The position numbers were made by a program, and so were the translations under genes. Of a stretch of 64,000 nucleotides of DNA, positions 1-9,585 are shown piece by piece; positions within the stretch are counted from its first letter, which is position 1, and each line of letters begins with the position of its first letter. Under the pieces are notes generated by a model. That model saw nothing but the letters and a program-made list of their open reading frames with translations. It ran no database searches and was not told the DNA's origin. Source of the stretch: Siphlonurus alternatus (Eukaryota > Arthropoda > Insecta > Ephemeroptera > Siphlonuridae); assembly GCA_949825025.1 (NCBI GenBank), contig OX463782.1, positions 38,465,951-38,529,950 on the forward strand, in the 5' to 3' direction.

Positions 1-135
1 TTTTCTGACTAGTCTTTAGTTCCACGAATCTGCATCAGAAAAAATTTCAAAACAATTGTACGAGCCGATTTTTTTTAATTGCTTTTTTTTTTATTTTAGC
101 TCTCCATGGAAAAGCCCTATACCAAGAACTTAAAA
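1..135. repeat. Left remnant of a TTAA-type foldback MITE
   Basis: Bases 10-120 resemble the interior of the foldback element at 4693-5078 (shared words such as AAAATTTCAAAAC and GAGCCGATTTTTTT, then CTCTCCATGG). A matching right part with AAGGTTTACATGTTAG lies at 2515-2545. The 2.2 kb transposon at 301-2492 therefore appears to have landed inside an older foldback copy that starts left of the window. Confidence 0.5.
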
Positions 136-233
136 ACTTACTAATTGAAAAAAAAAAAAATCATTTCTTACACTTGTTTTGAATTTTTTTTTCTTGGTGC
201 TATAAATACTGCCTCCAAACAAAACAAAAACAA

Positions 234-236
<3 letters not shown>

Positions 237-300
<64 letters not shown>
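237..300. repeat. (AT)n microsatellite
   Basis: About 32 uninterrupted AT units directly abut the left end of the transposon at 301. A short AT run also abuts its right end (2493-2505), so the element sits in an AT microsatellite. Confidence 0.95.
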
Positions 301-305
<5 letters not shown>

Positions 306-2492
306 TTCTCCCTGCTTTTTTACCGATCTGCATTTGTTTTATTTTACTTTTTTACCTATCTGTTTTTTATTTATCAAACTTTTTTACCTATCTGTTTTTA
401 TTTTGTCACACTTTTTTACCTATCTGTTTTTATTTTGTCACACTTTTTTACCTATCTGTTTTTGTTTCTTCAAACTTTTTTACCTATCTGTCAATTTGAA
501 AAAAAAAATTTTATCGCGGAAAAATATAGAGTGCACCACCGTACGTAAGCTGTTAAAATTTCAGAGTGTTTCGCGGCTTTTTTATAATTTAAATTAAATA
601 AGAACAATCCGGAACAATCAGCTGACAGACCAAAACAAACCTCGTGCGACGTTTATTTCTGCTTTTCTTCTGAGTCTACATGCAAATAAGGATTGAAATA
701 GGTAAGAATTTTATATTCTATTATTATCTAAGTAATATTTACATTCATTAGAGTGAATTACGTAATAATAATGATCGCAATAGTAACAATTTGTTGTTTT
801 TACAGCTTCTCAGTATGGAGATTGGACCAAGCACTAGTGGTCGGAGCTCTGAACAAGCCGAGTCAGTTTTGACGATTGAAGAACAATGTACTGATACTTG
901 AAATTCCTTTGTTACCTTATTAGACTTGGCAGATGCAGAGCAAAATATTAATCGTAAAGTAAACAATTCTAAAACGTTAACAGAGAATGAAAAAGAAATT
1001 AACAAAAATTAAAAGTAATATTATATAGACGTCTTTCATTTGAATAATTCACAAACCAAAATCTTCGCCAGCAGGGGAAATCATATGTTGGAACGAAGAC
1101 ACAACTTGGTATTGTTTCACTTGACAACAAGCCTGCAGTGGTGATGAAAGCTAGGTGTAAAAACAGTGAAAAGAAGGACACCCAAAAGTTATTAAAATTC
1201 TGTGCTAATGTGAGTGAAAAGGATAGAGAAAAAATTCATAATTATTTTTATTCACTTGACAAATATGCAAAAAAAGTATTTGTTCGAGACTCTGTCGTTA
1301 CAGCTGCACCAAAACGTAGAACATTGAGTAGCCCTGTAAAGCTACGTAAACAAGTACAACGGCAGTATTTCCTTAGGACTGAGAGTGGTAATTTAAAGTT
1401 TGTGAAATGATGTATACTAATACACTCTGCCTGTCTGCTAAAACAATTAGAAACTGGACATCAGAAGATTTTATGGCCCCACAGAATATATATAAATTAA
1501 GCATATTTTGTACTGAACAGCGAAAGCTACATGAAGAATATTTCATTTAATTTTCGTTTCATTTATATTATATTACTGTATATATTATACAAAAATTGTT
1601 ACAAAACATATAATAATATTTATACTTATTATTAATTTGATATATTATTATGTTTGATATTAATATAAATTAATAATTATTAATTTGATGAGTTTTATTT
1701 ATCTGTAGGCTATAAAATATGCAAAAAAAAAAAAAAAAACAAATTTCAATTATGTTAAACTTTAAAATACTGTAGTGACTTTGAAATTAAAGGTTTGCAT
1801 AGTATCTTAATTACAATCGATACATACATTTTTAATCCTAAATGATTGCTTAGAATGTAAAAAGTATAATTATATTTTTTATTTAGTCAAATTCCCTATT
1901 CCCATGGCCTTTTATAAATATTACAAAAATAAATTTAATTCTTTTATGTTACAATTTTATTCTTTACCAAAAATGCCGAGGATAATAATTAATTAGCATT
2001 ACTTTTTTCGTATTCACAATAACTATATATGCCGATTGATGCATCATCAATTACTGTTTTATTAATGTTCCTTAATTACCATAATTATATATTATGTATG
2101 GTAAACTTCATTAATATCTACACGCGTAATAATAAGTAATAAAACTTGTTGAGCAGAATTTTGAATCCCGATTATATTTTTTTACGCGAGAAATTTACGG
2201 AATTTGAAAAAAAAAAAAAATCGTTACAACGAGTAATAATATTACCTTTTAAAAAAGCTAAGTGTATTTTTAAATAATCACAACAATAAAGAAATAAACA
2301 GTTTAAACCTTCTCCTGAACAATTCACTTTTTCACAGATAGGTAAAAAAGTTTGAAGAAACAAAAACAGATAGGTAAAAAAGTGTGACAAAATAAAAACA
2401 GATAGGTAAAAAAGTTTGATAAATAAAAAACAGATAGGTAAAAAAGTTAAATAAAACAAATGCAGATCGGTAAAAAAGCAGGGAGAACATCG
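301..2492 (+). mobile_element. 2.2 kb DNA transposon relic with long TIRs built of subrepeats
   Basis: The ends are inverted copies beginning CGATGTTCTCCCTGC. Each terminal repeat is about 170-200 bp and is made of a roughly 30 bp tandem subrepeat containing TTTTTTACCTATCTG, about five copies at the left (301-495) and four at the right (2335-2492). Both ends abut AT repeats, consistent with insertion at TA or AT. The interior holds a broken coding region (815-1550). The superfamily cannot be assigned from sequence alone. Confidence 0.75.
815..1550 (+). pseudogene. Broken transposase-like coding region
   Basis: Three pieces lie on the + strand. An ATG at 815, preceded by an acceptor-like TTTTTACAG, opens a Ser/Glu-rich N-terminus interrupted by TGA at 899 and closed by TAA at 1010. 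A 90-codon open frame at 1138-1410 is rich in Lys and Arg and includes NYFYSLDKYAKK and a Tyr-Phe-Leu stretch. After the TGA at 1408 the same product appears to continue one frame over from 1410 to 1550, with SAKTIRNWTSED. The layout of basic region, YFLR-type stretch and N-T-L-C-x-S is one I associate with transposon-encoded proteins of insects, but I cannot name the family. It is clearly inactive: two stops and one frameshift. Confidence 0.55.
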
Positions 2493-2544
2493 ATATATAT
2501 ATATAGAATTTTTATGAGGTTGTTAAGGTTTACATGTTAGTCAA

Positions 2545-2547
<3 letters not shown>

Positions 2548-2593
<46 letters not shown>
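2548..2593. repeat. (GATT)n microsatellite
   Basis: About eleven GATT units lie in the right remnant of the foldback element that was split by the 301-2492 insertion. Confidence 0.95.
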
Positions 2594-2742
2594 CGTTGAA
2601 ACAAATTTATGTTAATGAAATGGGACTACGTCGATCAGCTGGTCGCGTCATCTTCCCTTTAATGCGAACCATTCGTAAGGATGCGAATGATTCGTAAGGT
2701 TGCGCTCGTGTCTCCTTGAGACGACCCTTGCTTGACTTTCAG

Positions 2743-2822
2743 GTGGAGGACGAGTGCGGCGAGATCCCGACGGTGCTCGTGCAGAACAAGATCGACCTGG
2801 CAGACCACAGCATGGTGGACCC
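2743..2822 (+). CDS. Rab23: Rab23 exon with NKID motif
   Basis: An 80-nt exon between TGACTTTCAG and GTGAGTAA, starting in phase 0 and ending after two bases of a Pro codon. It encodes the beta5 strand and the NKxD guanine-binding motif. Confidence 0.88.
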
Positions 2823-3978
2823 GTGAGTAACAATTAGAGAAGCAATTGAAGCAAAGTACACATTGTGCTGCTGTCATAATTTATTAAAAATTATTTACAT
2901 TCCCGGCCCCCATGATCGTTTCGTCATTATGTTTGTGCACTACGATTTTAAAAATTTCAGCATATATGGCTGTAGAATGCATTGCATTTTTACACCGTAA
3001 CACTGACAAGTTAGTGGCAAAATAAAATATGAATTATGCAACAAAATGGCTCAGAAAAGACACGTGTGTTATATACATTTAGGCTACGTTTTTTACCAAT
3101 TCGTTTTTACGTTACAATACCAGAAAAAAAAAAATCGGGTTTTTGTCAAATATCTGAACAGCTGTGCAAGAATATAATTTTTTAATTCAAATATTTTGTG
3201 ACGTCACGTGTACCACGTGATCAATATCTGGGAGATATCTCAAATATTGAAAAAATATTAAAAAAAACGTATAGTCAATTGTTTTTGTATTTTTTTTTTG
3301 TATTTTGTAGTTATATAGTGTATGCAGGCGCGGATCCAGAAAAAAAAATCGGGGGGGGGGGGAGGAGCTGCCTCCATAAGGCGAATGTTAAAAATTAATT
3401 GGAGTGGGGAAAATGCCTATATTGCCCATGTTAAATCAAAAATTTCGGGGGATGGGGGGGGGGGGCTGTGCAGCCCCCTCCCCCCCTGGATCCGCGCCTG
3501 GGTGTATGAAGCGATATGAACAGCAGCAACATTGTTATTACACACACTGAAATAAGAAGCTGTGATTGGTTTCCAGGGAGGAGGCGGAGCTGCTTGCTCG
3601 CTCGCTGGGGTGCCGTCTATTCCGTGTGTCCGTCAAGGAGGACGTGAACGTGGGGCCGGTGTTCCGCCACCTTGCTGCCTGTTGTCTGGAGGAGATGAGA
3701 GGCGAGGAGGAGGCCATGGCACTGGGGAACCACCCCTACCAGGCCCCGGCCATCAGTGAGTGTCCCAGAGGCCCTCTCGTGTGTTGCAGCTTCCTGAGCT
3801 TGAGTGTGTTTCAGGTGCCTTCAGCCTGCCCGTGTCTCCCCTGCACCCCTGCAGTGGTAAAGGCAGCAAGCACCACGCACCCCCCGGCACCATAGCTCTC
3901 AAGACGAGGTCCGGGAGGCGGCTGCTGCGAGGCCACAGCGGGAAGAACATGCTCCGTGCCGCCTGCAACCTTTTGTGA
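2743..3978 (+). CDS. Rab23: Ras-family small GTPase Rab23, 3' part
   Basis: Three exons, 2743-2822, 3577-3755 and 3815-3978 (stop TGA), join in phase to 140 codons. Exon 1 carries the guanine-specificity motif NKID in the context TVLVQNKIDL. Exon 2 carries the RVSVKED segment, equivalent to the G5 SA motif, followed by NVGPVF. This pattern, VQNKID followed by SVKEDLNV-like sequence, is characteristic of Rab23, a vesicle-traffic GTPase that restrains Hedgehog signalling in vertebrates and acts in planar polarity in flies. The protein ends CNLL, a CaaX box; a final Leu favours geranylgeranylation. The P-loop and switch exons must lie left of the window, and I found none in 1-2742. The introns hold a hAT-like MITE (3325-3500); the last intron is only 59 bp. 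Conservative tail substitutions leave the family call firm. Confidence 0.88.
3325..3500. mobile_element. hAT-like MITE with CAGGCGCGGATCCAG ends
   Basis: The termini CAGGCGCGGATCCAG and CTGGATCCGCGCCTG are inverted repeats, each followed inward by a long G or C run. The flanks AGTGTATG (3317-3324) and GGTGTATG (3501-3508) match at 7 of 8 positions, an 8-bp target-site duplication as expected for the hAT superfamily. The element sits in the first visible Rab23 intron. Confidence 0.75.
3577..3755 (+). CDS. Rab23: Rab23 exon with SVKED motif
   Basis: A 179-nt exon between GGTTTCCAG and GTGAGTGT. It completes the Pro codon begun in the previous exon and encodes the end of the GTPase fold and the start of the hypervariable tail. 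Confidence 0.88.
3815..3978 (+). CDS. Rab23: Rab23 last exon with CNLL prenylation motif
   Basis: Acceptor GTGTGTTTCAG. The alternative downstream CTGCAG would break the frame, so 3815 is chosen. It encodes a basic tail (KTRSGRR...) and ends Cys-Asn-Leu-Leu-stop. Confidence 0.82.
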
Positions 3979-4147
3979 GCACCCCCTTCCTCTTTACTGG
4001 GAGGACGGACCGCCAACCTGTTTCGTTACGACATTGACTTTCATAGCGTAGCTACAATGGCACCGCAGTCAAAAGTGAAGCTAATAATTAGCCATCTGTC
4101 AAATCTTTAACGTCCCCAAACATACGTAAAGCTCGAGTACGTGGCTT

Positions 4148-4372
4148 TTAAGGCGGATTCACATGGCGATTTTTATCATGCGACGCGACACGAATAATGC
4201 GCACTTGCTGTAACATCCATTGGCGGCCATATTTGGCGATTAAAAAAAAAGAGCACCGCAATTAACGCGATTTCGCTGCCGCAGCCTGACGAATTCGCTC
4301 GCCGCATAGGATTTCATAGCTTGTGTGTGACAAAATCGCATCGCCGTTGTCGCCATCTTAATTTGCCTTTAT
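4148..4372 (-). mobile_element. MITE family C copy 1 (AAGGTGGATTCACATGG ends)
   Basis: A GC-rich foldback of about 220 bp. One end reads AAGGCGGATTCACATGGCG, the other GCCATCTTAATTTGCCTT. Landmark interior words are GCGCACTTGCTGTAACATCC, GGCGATTAAAA and TTAACGCGATT. There are nine copies in the window on both strands. Confidence 0.85.
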
Positions 4373-4544
4373 TTAGCGAAGTTTGGCGATAATTGTCGAG
4401 TATCGATGTTCCTTAAATGAGGGGAACCGATTGGATTTTTTTGTCATTATTTTTATAAAATTGTTCATGCAGTTTAAGTAATTCTGCATCAAAAGAAATG
4501 TCACCTCCCCCTTCCTTCCCTCAAATTCCGGTAGATGAAAGTTA

Positions 4545-4690
4545 CGGCGTCCAAAAAAGTTGCATCAATGACGTAATTCGCCATAGGGATGCAGCCAATT
4601 GACCGAAGGGTTTCTACAGAAGCGTGCTGTGGTTGGCTGCTTCCCTTTGGTGTGAAATTCTGTCATTGAAACAACTTTTTTGAACGCCTT
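4545..4690. mobile_element. Small foldback MITE
   Basis: An inverted pair. The left arm contains GGCGTCCAAAAAAGTTGCAT and GGATGCAGCCAA; the right arm contains TTGGCTGCTTCCC and CAACTTTTTTGAACGCC. Confidence 0.6.
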
Positions 4691-4692
4691 AA

Positions 4693-5078
4693 GGTAGAGA
4701 TAACACCGAACAGCTGATCGACGTAATGCCGTTTGATTAACATGTAAACCTTAGCAAATTGACAAAAATTCTGAAATTTTTTTGAGAGGCAGATATTAGT
4801 GCCTAAAAGCCATAGAAAAAATTTCAAAACGATTAAACGAGCCGATTTTTTTTTAATTAATTTTTTTAATTTTCAGCATAGGGCTTTCCCATGGAGAGCC
4901 AAACTAAAAAATTAATTTAAAAAAATCGGCTCGTTAAATGTTTTTGAAACTTTTGCTATGGCTTTTAGGCACTAATATCTGCCTCTCAAAAAAATTTCAG
5001 AATTTTTGTCAATTTGCTAAGGTTTACATGTTAATCAAAGGGGAATTCGTCGAACAGCTGTTCGACGTTATCTCTACC
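4693..5078. mobile_element. TTAA-flanked foldback MITE, family D copy 1
   Basis: Flanked by TTAA at 4689-4692 and 5079-5082. The ends are GGTAGAGATAAC and GTTATCTCTACC. The two arms are inverted copies with identical words such as GGCAGATATTAGTGCC and its complement. Confidence 0.85.
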
Positions 5079-5090
5079 TTAAGGATTGAC

Positions 5091-5436
5091 CTCAGTTGAT
5101 TTGGATCTCGGAAACGGCTTCCTTGATTCTAATGAGACTTGCAGGAGTCTTTAAGCTCGCCACAATAAGGTTGCTAATTTTATTGAAGTGGATCTGTTCG
5201 ACCAGTTTTGAGAAAACTGAGGCAGAAGTTTAACATTGACCGTATGGACGGAAACCGGAAATGGAGCTGTTGTGAGAAAACCGCCCCCTTGAATTTGCTC
5301 AAACCATAAGCGATTTAAGTTATGGTAGAGCGTCCTCGATTTTTTAAAATTTATTTCATTTGATTCCGTTCGACAGAAATTTCCCGTTTCTGGTTTGTAA
5401 CTGAGGTTAATCGTTAACAAAATATTAAATCAGGTA
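5091..5436 (+). repeat. Interspersed repeat family G, copy 1
   Basis: Begins GACCTCAGTTGATTTGG and contains GACCAGTTTTGAGAAAACTG, TGGACGGAAACCGGAAATGG and CTCAAACCATAAGCGATT. Other copies lie at 17812-18096, 22353-22690 and 58459-58775, with a fragment at 42959-42997. No inverted ends were seen; its nature is unknown. Confidence 0.75.
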
Positions 5437-5579
5437 CTGTTAGAATATAGAACAGTACATGAGCAGGAAGCGAGAGTGAGGTGACATTTATTTTGGTGCA
5501 GACATGTAAGACATCAGAAATATTAAAAAAAAAAATTTGAAGGCGTCCCCCTCCTTTAATTGGCAGTCCTCCCAGTAGC

Positions 5580-7390
5580 CTTGCGGTGAGTGAATCGTCA
5601 CGTGACTTGGTCAACAGTGCAGGACAGAAGTGAGGTGTGGTGACAGACGTTAATTGTGACAGGCCTAAGTACATGTTGTAACTTCTACCAAAATGATCTT
5701 GAACAGTTTTATTAACAGTTCTTCGAATTAATTGTAAGTTTATTAATTAAAACTAACTTTAATTTAATAATGTGAGCATAATATGTATGTGTGTGTTTTT
5801 TATATCAACAAGGAAATTATTTATTTTCTATTGCATATTTTTTATTATATTTAGACAATTACAATAAAGTTTTCACATAAACGCCTCTTTGTTTTTCTTT
5901 CTGTTCGCGCCTTCTTCTTGCAATAATTAATAACATAGAAAGCTATATGTTCAATAAACACATAAGAGCAAGGGGAGGTAGGATAAACAATCACTACATA
6001 GTTAAATAAATTATCCTTGTGTGAAATAGCAATGCTGATTTGATCATTACAGTCCTTTAGTTTCACCTCAATGATTTTCTTGCGCGTTATATTGCCATAT
6101 ATAACATATAGTATAGTCCTTTGTTTGGTGATTCATGATTAGGGTTACCTGCAGATATCGTGATGTCCAAAACGGTACATGCCCCCAAGATAGAGGCCTG
6201 AAGGGCCAAAACCCCCGCCGGAGTCGCGATTTTTTTGGGTGCCACGCCCCTTTTTTTACTTTGTTTTCTTAATCGAGTTTCAAATGAGTTTTTTTTTTTT
6301 ATGAAGCCGTTTTTTCCGGAAAAAAAATATTTTTTTGAAAATCCATTAAAGATATTTAATTCGTTATAGATTATATACGTAAGTATTTTTTAATTGGTGC
6401 CATAGTTCAGACGAAGTTTGAGTAAAACGCTGTTTTCTGTTCCATAAGGCTGCTTGTTTTTAAGGGCTCAGGAAAACAAACTTTGGGATTTTTTTGCGAT
6501 GAAGCTATTTGAGATGAAATTTTTTGGTTTTCATTTCTCAATAAAGCAGGGCAGGTTAAAATATTTTAAGGAAATAAAATAATAAATAATGCAATCGCGC
6601 TCACTCTTCTTTAAATAATATAAATAATTGCATTTTTTTATATATACATTCTTCATAGAATTAGAAAAAAAAAAATATTTATTATAGTCACAATGCAAGG
6701 AAACTGTGCCAGTGAGTTGATTTCCTAAAATTAACCTTTTTTCTTGGCCTGGCCACGATCCTATTATGTTGTAAAGTTACATGTAAAATAAAAAGAAACA
6801 AAAGCAATAAAAGAAATTTATACTCAAAAAGCATAACTTCGAAGGATACTTTTCCAATAAAAAAATATATTTAATAATATTTCAAATTTATTTTTATTTA
6901 TTTTTTTTTTTTTTAATTTCGTTATCAAATTTTCTGTCTCCATTCACAATATTTCTAAATGTACGTGTTACTTAAATAATGCATTATATATTTGTTTATA
7001 AATAAATAAAACTTAATATAATGTCACGAGATAAATTATACAAAAAAAAAATGGAGTATATAGAGCAAGAAATTAATTTGAATTACTTTTATAATCGAAC
7101 TGTTCATTTTGTATAATATAAATATATAGTGTGAACTCTTGTTAGAGTGAAATAGCTGAACAATTTTAATTGAATTAATTTATAGCATTCAAATTCGACT
7201 TAATAACAGCTAAAATTACTTGATTGTATGAATAATATTTGTGGCGTTTTTCCCTCATATTATTTTCCATTTATTTACGTAATATCCGCACATGCACGAT
7301 TATTGTGAAAAAGAAAAAGAAAGACATAGAAATTTTTGTCTAAGCCACGACACAATGCATATAAGAATGATTTTTTAATTTTATATTTTA
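5580..7390. other. AT-rich intergenic spacer
   Basis: No gene was recognised. There are many poly-A and poly-T runs. Short open frames here lack any conserved motif. Confidence 0.6.
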
Positions 7391-7514
7391 TTGGAAATTT
7401 CCATCGAAAGAATATCATCAATGTTGATTGCTAGTCAGATCTCTTTCGGGAACTCCGTGGCGGTTGTTGTTCTTCTCCTGGTGTGTTTCTTCTCCCTCGC
7501 ATGTTCGAGGCATC

Positions 7515-7665
7515 TTCAGGCGACTAGCAATTCTGAGAGTGGCGGCGCCACACTGAATCGCAGCGGCACCACGGCCCGATTCTCGCTGGCTGCGGGGACA
7601 ATTTCAGCCAGTAAGAATTAACCGGGCCGTGCCGATCGAACATTTAGCAGTGCCGCTACGTACAG
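7515..7665. repeat. Fragment of MITE family F (GC-rich core)
   Basis: Contains GAGAGTGGCGGCGCCAC, AATCGCAGCGGCAC, CTCGCTGGCTGCG and AACATTTAGCAG in the order seen in the full family F copies at 21115-21375, 43005-43200 and 46137-46390. The open frame at 7391-7621 runs into this repeat and is not treated as a gene. Confidence 0.7.
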
Positions 7666-7676
7666 CCCAAGAACTA

Positions 7677-8668
7677 TTTACTAAGAGGACGGCCTAACTT
7701 TTTTGCCGCCAACCGGCTAACATTTCCTTTTAACCCGCAGCATGGAGAAAATAGCAGGGATCGGATGCGGATGCGGATGCAGATGCAAGATGCACATGGA
7801 TGCGCAAAAATGGGCTTGCATCCGCATCCGTGCATCCCAGATGCACAGGAAAAAATGAATGCATCCGGATGCGCATCCCAGATGCACGGGGAAAAATGAA
7901 TGCATCCGGATGCGCATCCCAGATGCATGAAAAATAAATTTGCATCCGGATGCGCATCCACGGATGCACGAAAAATAAATTTGCATCCATTTAACACTTT
8001 TTTTTCTCTTTTTTTATCAGGTTTTTTGCTAATTGCCTCTAAATAAATCTTTAACACGAGGCATATTTTATATTTTTTAACTTTATTTGCCACTTGTCGT
8101 TTAAAAATTACAAGAAACAAAGTGTATTATAAAAACCAAAGATCAGATGCGGATGCAGATGCAAGATGCACACGGATGCGCAAAAATGGGCTTGCATCCG
8201 CATCCGTGCATCCCAGATGCACGGGAAAAAATTAATGCATCCGGATGCGCATCTCAGATGCATGGAAAATAAATTTGCATCCGGATGCGCATCCCAGATG
8301 CATGAAAAATAAATTTGCATCCGGATGCGCATCTATGGATGCACGAAAAATTAATTTGCATCCGGATGCGCATCTCGGATGCACGAAAAAAACGCGTGCA
8401 TCCGGTCCCTGGAAAATAGACTATATATTATCCTTGACCCGCAGTGACGACGTCACGATCCGACGTTGACTTTTCTAGCATTTGATTGGCCTAGAGTCAG
8501 CTACAAAAGATACCGCGGTCAAAGATTGTCAAATCTTTGACGTCTTCAAAGGAACCGCCCGAGCACGTGGCTCGGACTTCCCCGAAGGTTGGCGAGAAAT
8601 GTTGAGTATCGAGGTTCTTAAATATATAATTAAGTTGTGTCCTATAGGCCGGCCGTCCTCCCAGTATA
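7677..8668. mobile_element. Second copy of the CTGGGAGGAC-ended element, split by a hAT-like insertion
   Basis: The left end, CTAAGAGGACGGCC, and the right end, GGCCGTCCTCCCAG followed by TA, match the element starting at 3998. The interior parallels it: GCCGCCAACC, GTTGACTTTTC, TAGAGTCAGCTAC, GTCAAATCTTTGACGTC and GAGTATCGAGGTTCTTAAA. Confidence 0.6.
7741..8436. mobile_element. hAT-like nonautonomous element packed with GGATGC/GCATCC motifs
   Basis: Flanked by a perfect 8-bp duplication, ACCCGCAG (7733-7740 and 8437-8444). The ends are short and imperfect: CATGGAGAAAATAG against the complement CAAGGATAATATATAG. The interior has two direct blocks (7760-7990 and 8146-8405), each dense in the palindromic word GCATCCGGATGC spaced by about 30-40 bp. 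No coding potential. Confidence 0.75.
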
Positions 8669-8696
8669 ATATAGTCGTTGGCCAGCACAGCCTGCC

Positions 8697-8968
8697 GCCA
8701 CTCTCAGAAAAAGCGAAACTCTGATCAAATGATCTGACATATATGGCCCATGTCAGATCATTTGATCAGAGTTTCGCTTTTTCTGAGAGTGGCAGTATTA
8801 TAGGCTGTGCTGGCCAACGACGACATGGCCATATGTCACGGAGGTCTCTGTAAGGTTTACACTTAACAGGTGTACCCTACAGAGACCTCCTGCATTCTCC
8901 TTGGTGTTTAGTTCGTATATATATATTTATATATAGGGTCTCTGATCAATTCTTATCTCAGAGACCCT
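8697..8968. repeat. Three consecutive long hairpins related to MITE family F
   Basis: Hairpin 1, 8697-8793: arms of about 45 bp from GCCACTCTCAGAAAAAGCG to its complement, meeting at ACATATATGG. Hairpin 2, 8840-8890: GGAGGTCTCTGTA paired with TACAGAGACCTCC. Hairpin 3, 8935-8968: AGGGTCTCTGA paired with TCAGAGACCCT. The words GAGAGTGGC and GGAGGTCTCT occur at family F termini elsewhere. Confidence 0.75.
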
Positions 8969-9496
8969 GATCTGATCAATTCACCATAGCTAGCGTCCTG
9001 AAATAGGAATACTATAGAATGCTATCAGAGTCGCCCCATACTGAAGTGTCTCTGGAATTTATGCTATCAGAGACCATGCATGCAGGATGATGCAGGATTT
9101 CTGATATGCTATGATTATACAAAGTTCCTACTTTGCATGATGATTCTACGTACAATTCTACGCTTTGAACTTCCGCGCCAAGAAAAAACAATAATCAAGA
9201 GAAAAACGCAAAGCGAAAAGAACACCTGTTTCTTTCAAAACAATTTTCAAATCAACTTTCAAAAGTCTAATTGCAGCCAGTGTTTTGACATTACTCTGGA
9301 ATATTTATACATTACTTCATATATTGAGAGTTATACAATCGAACGTTTTAATTAGTAATAAAAATCTACAGAAGTCAGTACGTGTGAAGACACAGTAAGT
9401 AAGTGGACGTACAGTATAAAATGTAGGCATATCATTCAGATTCGATGCTTCCAGAGTTGCTAATTACTCTTTTCTACAACAGGAACTGCATAAAAA

Positions 9497-9585
9497 ATGA
9501 CCGAAAATGAAGATAGTAAAATAAGTTATTTAAAGGAGCACATCGCAAGCTATCCAGATTTTCCAAAGCCCGGGGTATTGTTCCG
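9497..9585 (+). CDS. Aprt: Aprt exon 1
   Basis: Start ATG in context AAAAAATGACC. It ends TTCCG before GTAAGC, leaving two bases of an Arg codon. It encodes the N-terminal helix and the DFPKPG motif. Confidence 0.93.

Larger units (their letters stand above)
3998..5579. mobile_element. TA-flanked element with CTGGGAGGAC ends, broken by nested MITEs
   Basis: It starts at TA-CTGGGAGGACGG just after the Rab23 stop and has a matching inverted end, CAGTCCTCCCAG-TA, at 5565-5579. The interior (4000-4140 and 4373-4440) is similar to 7680-8640, which has the same ends. If the right end is correct, the interior has been expanded by later insertions at 4148-4372, 4545-4690, 4693-5078 and 5091-5436. 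The left end and the paralogy are clear; the right end is less certain. Confidence 0.5.

Noticed and set aside
145..597. 150-codon + strand frame with Tyr-Ile repeats
   Set aside because: It is (AT)n plus transposon TIR subrepeats.
3325..3500. G/C homopolymer runs as a possible G-quadruplex regulator of Rab23
   Set aside because: They are the inner parts of a MITE's inverted ends with an 8-bp target duplication; the transposon explanation is sufficient.
7391..7621. 76-codon frame with a hydrophobic stretch resembling a signal anchor
   Set aside because: The second half is MITE family F sequence, and there is no splice or conservation support.
9080..9355. 91-codon frame upstream of Aprt
   Set aside because: AT-rich, no recognisable motif, and it ends before the Aprt 5' region; probably chance.
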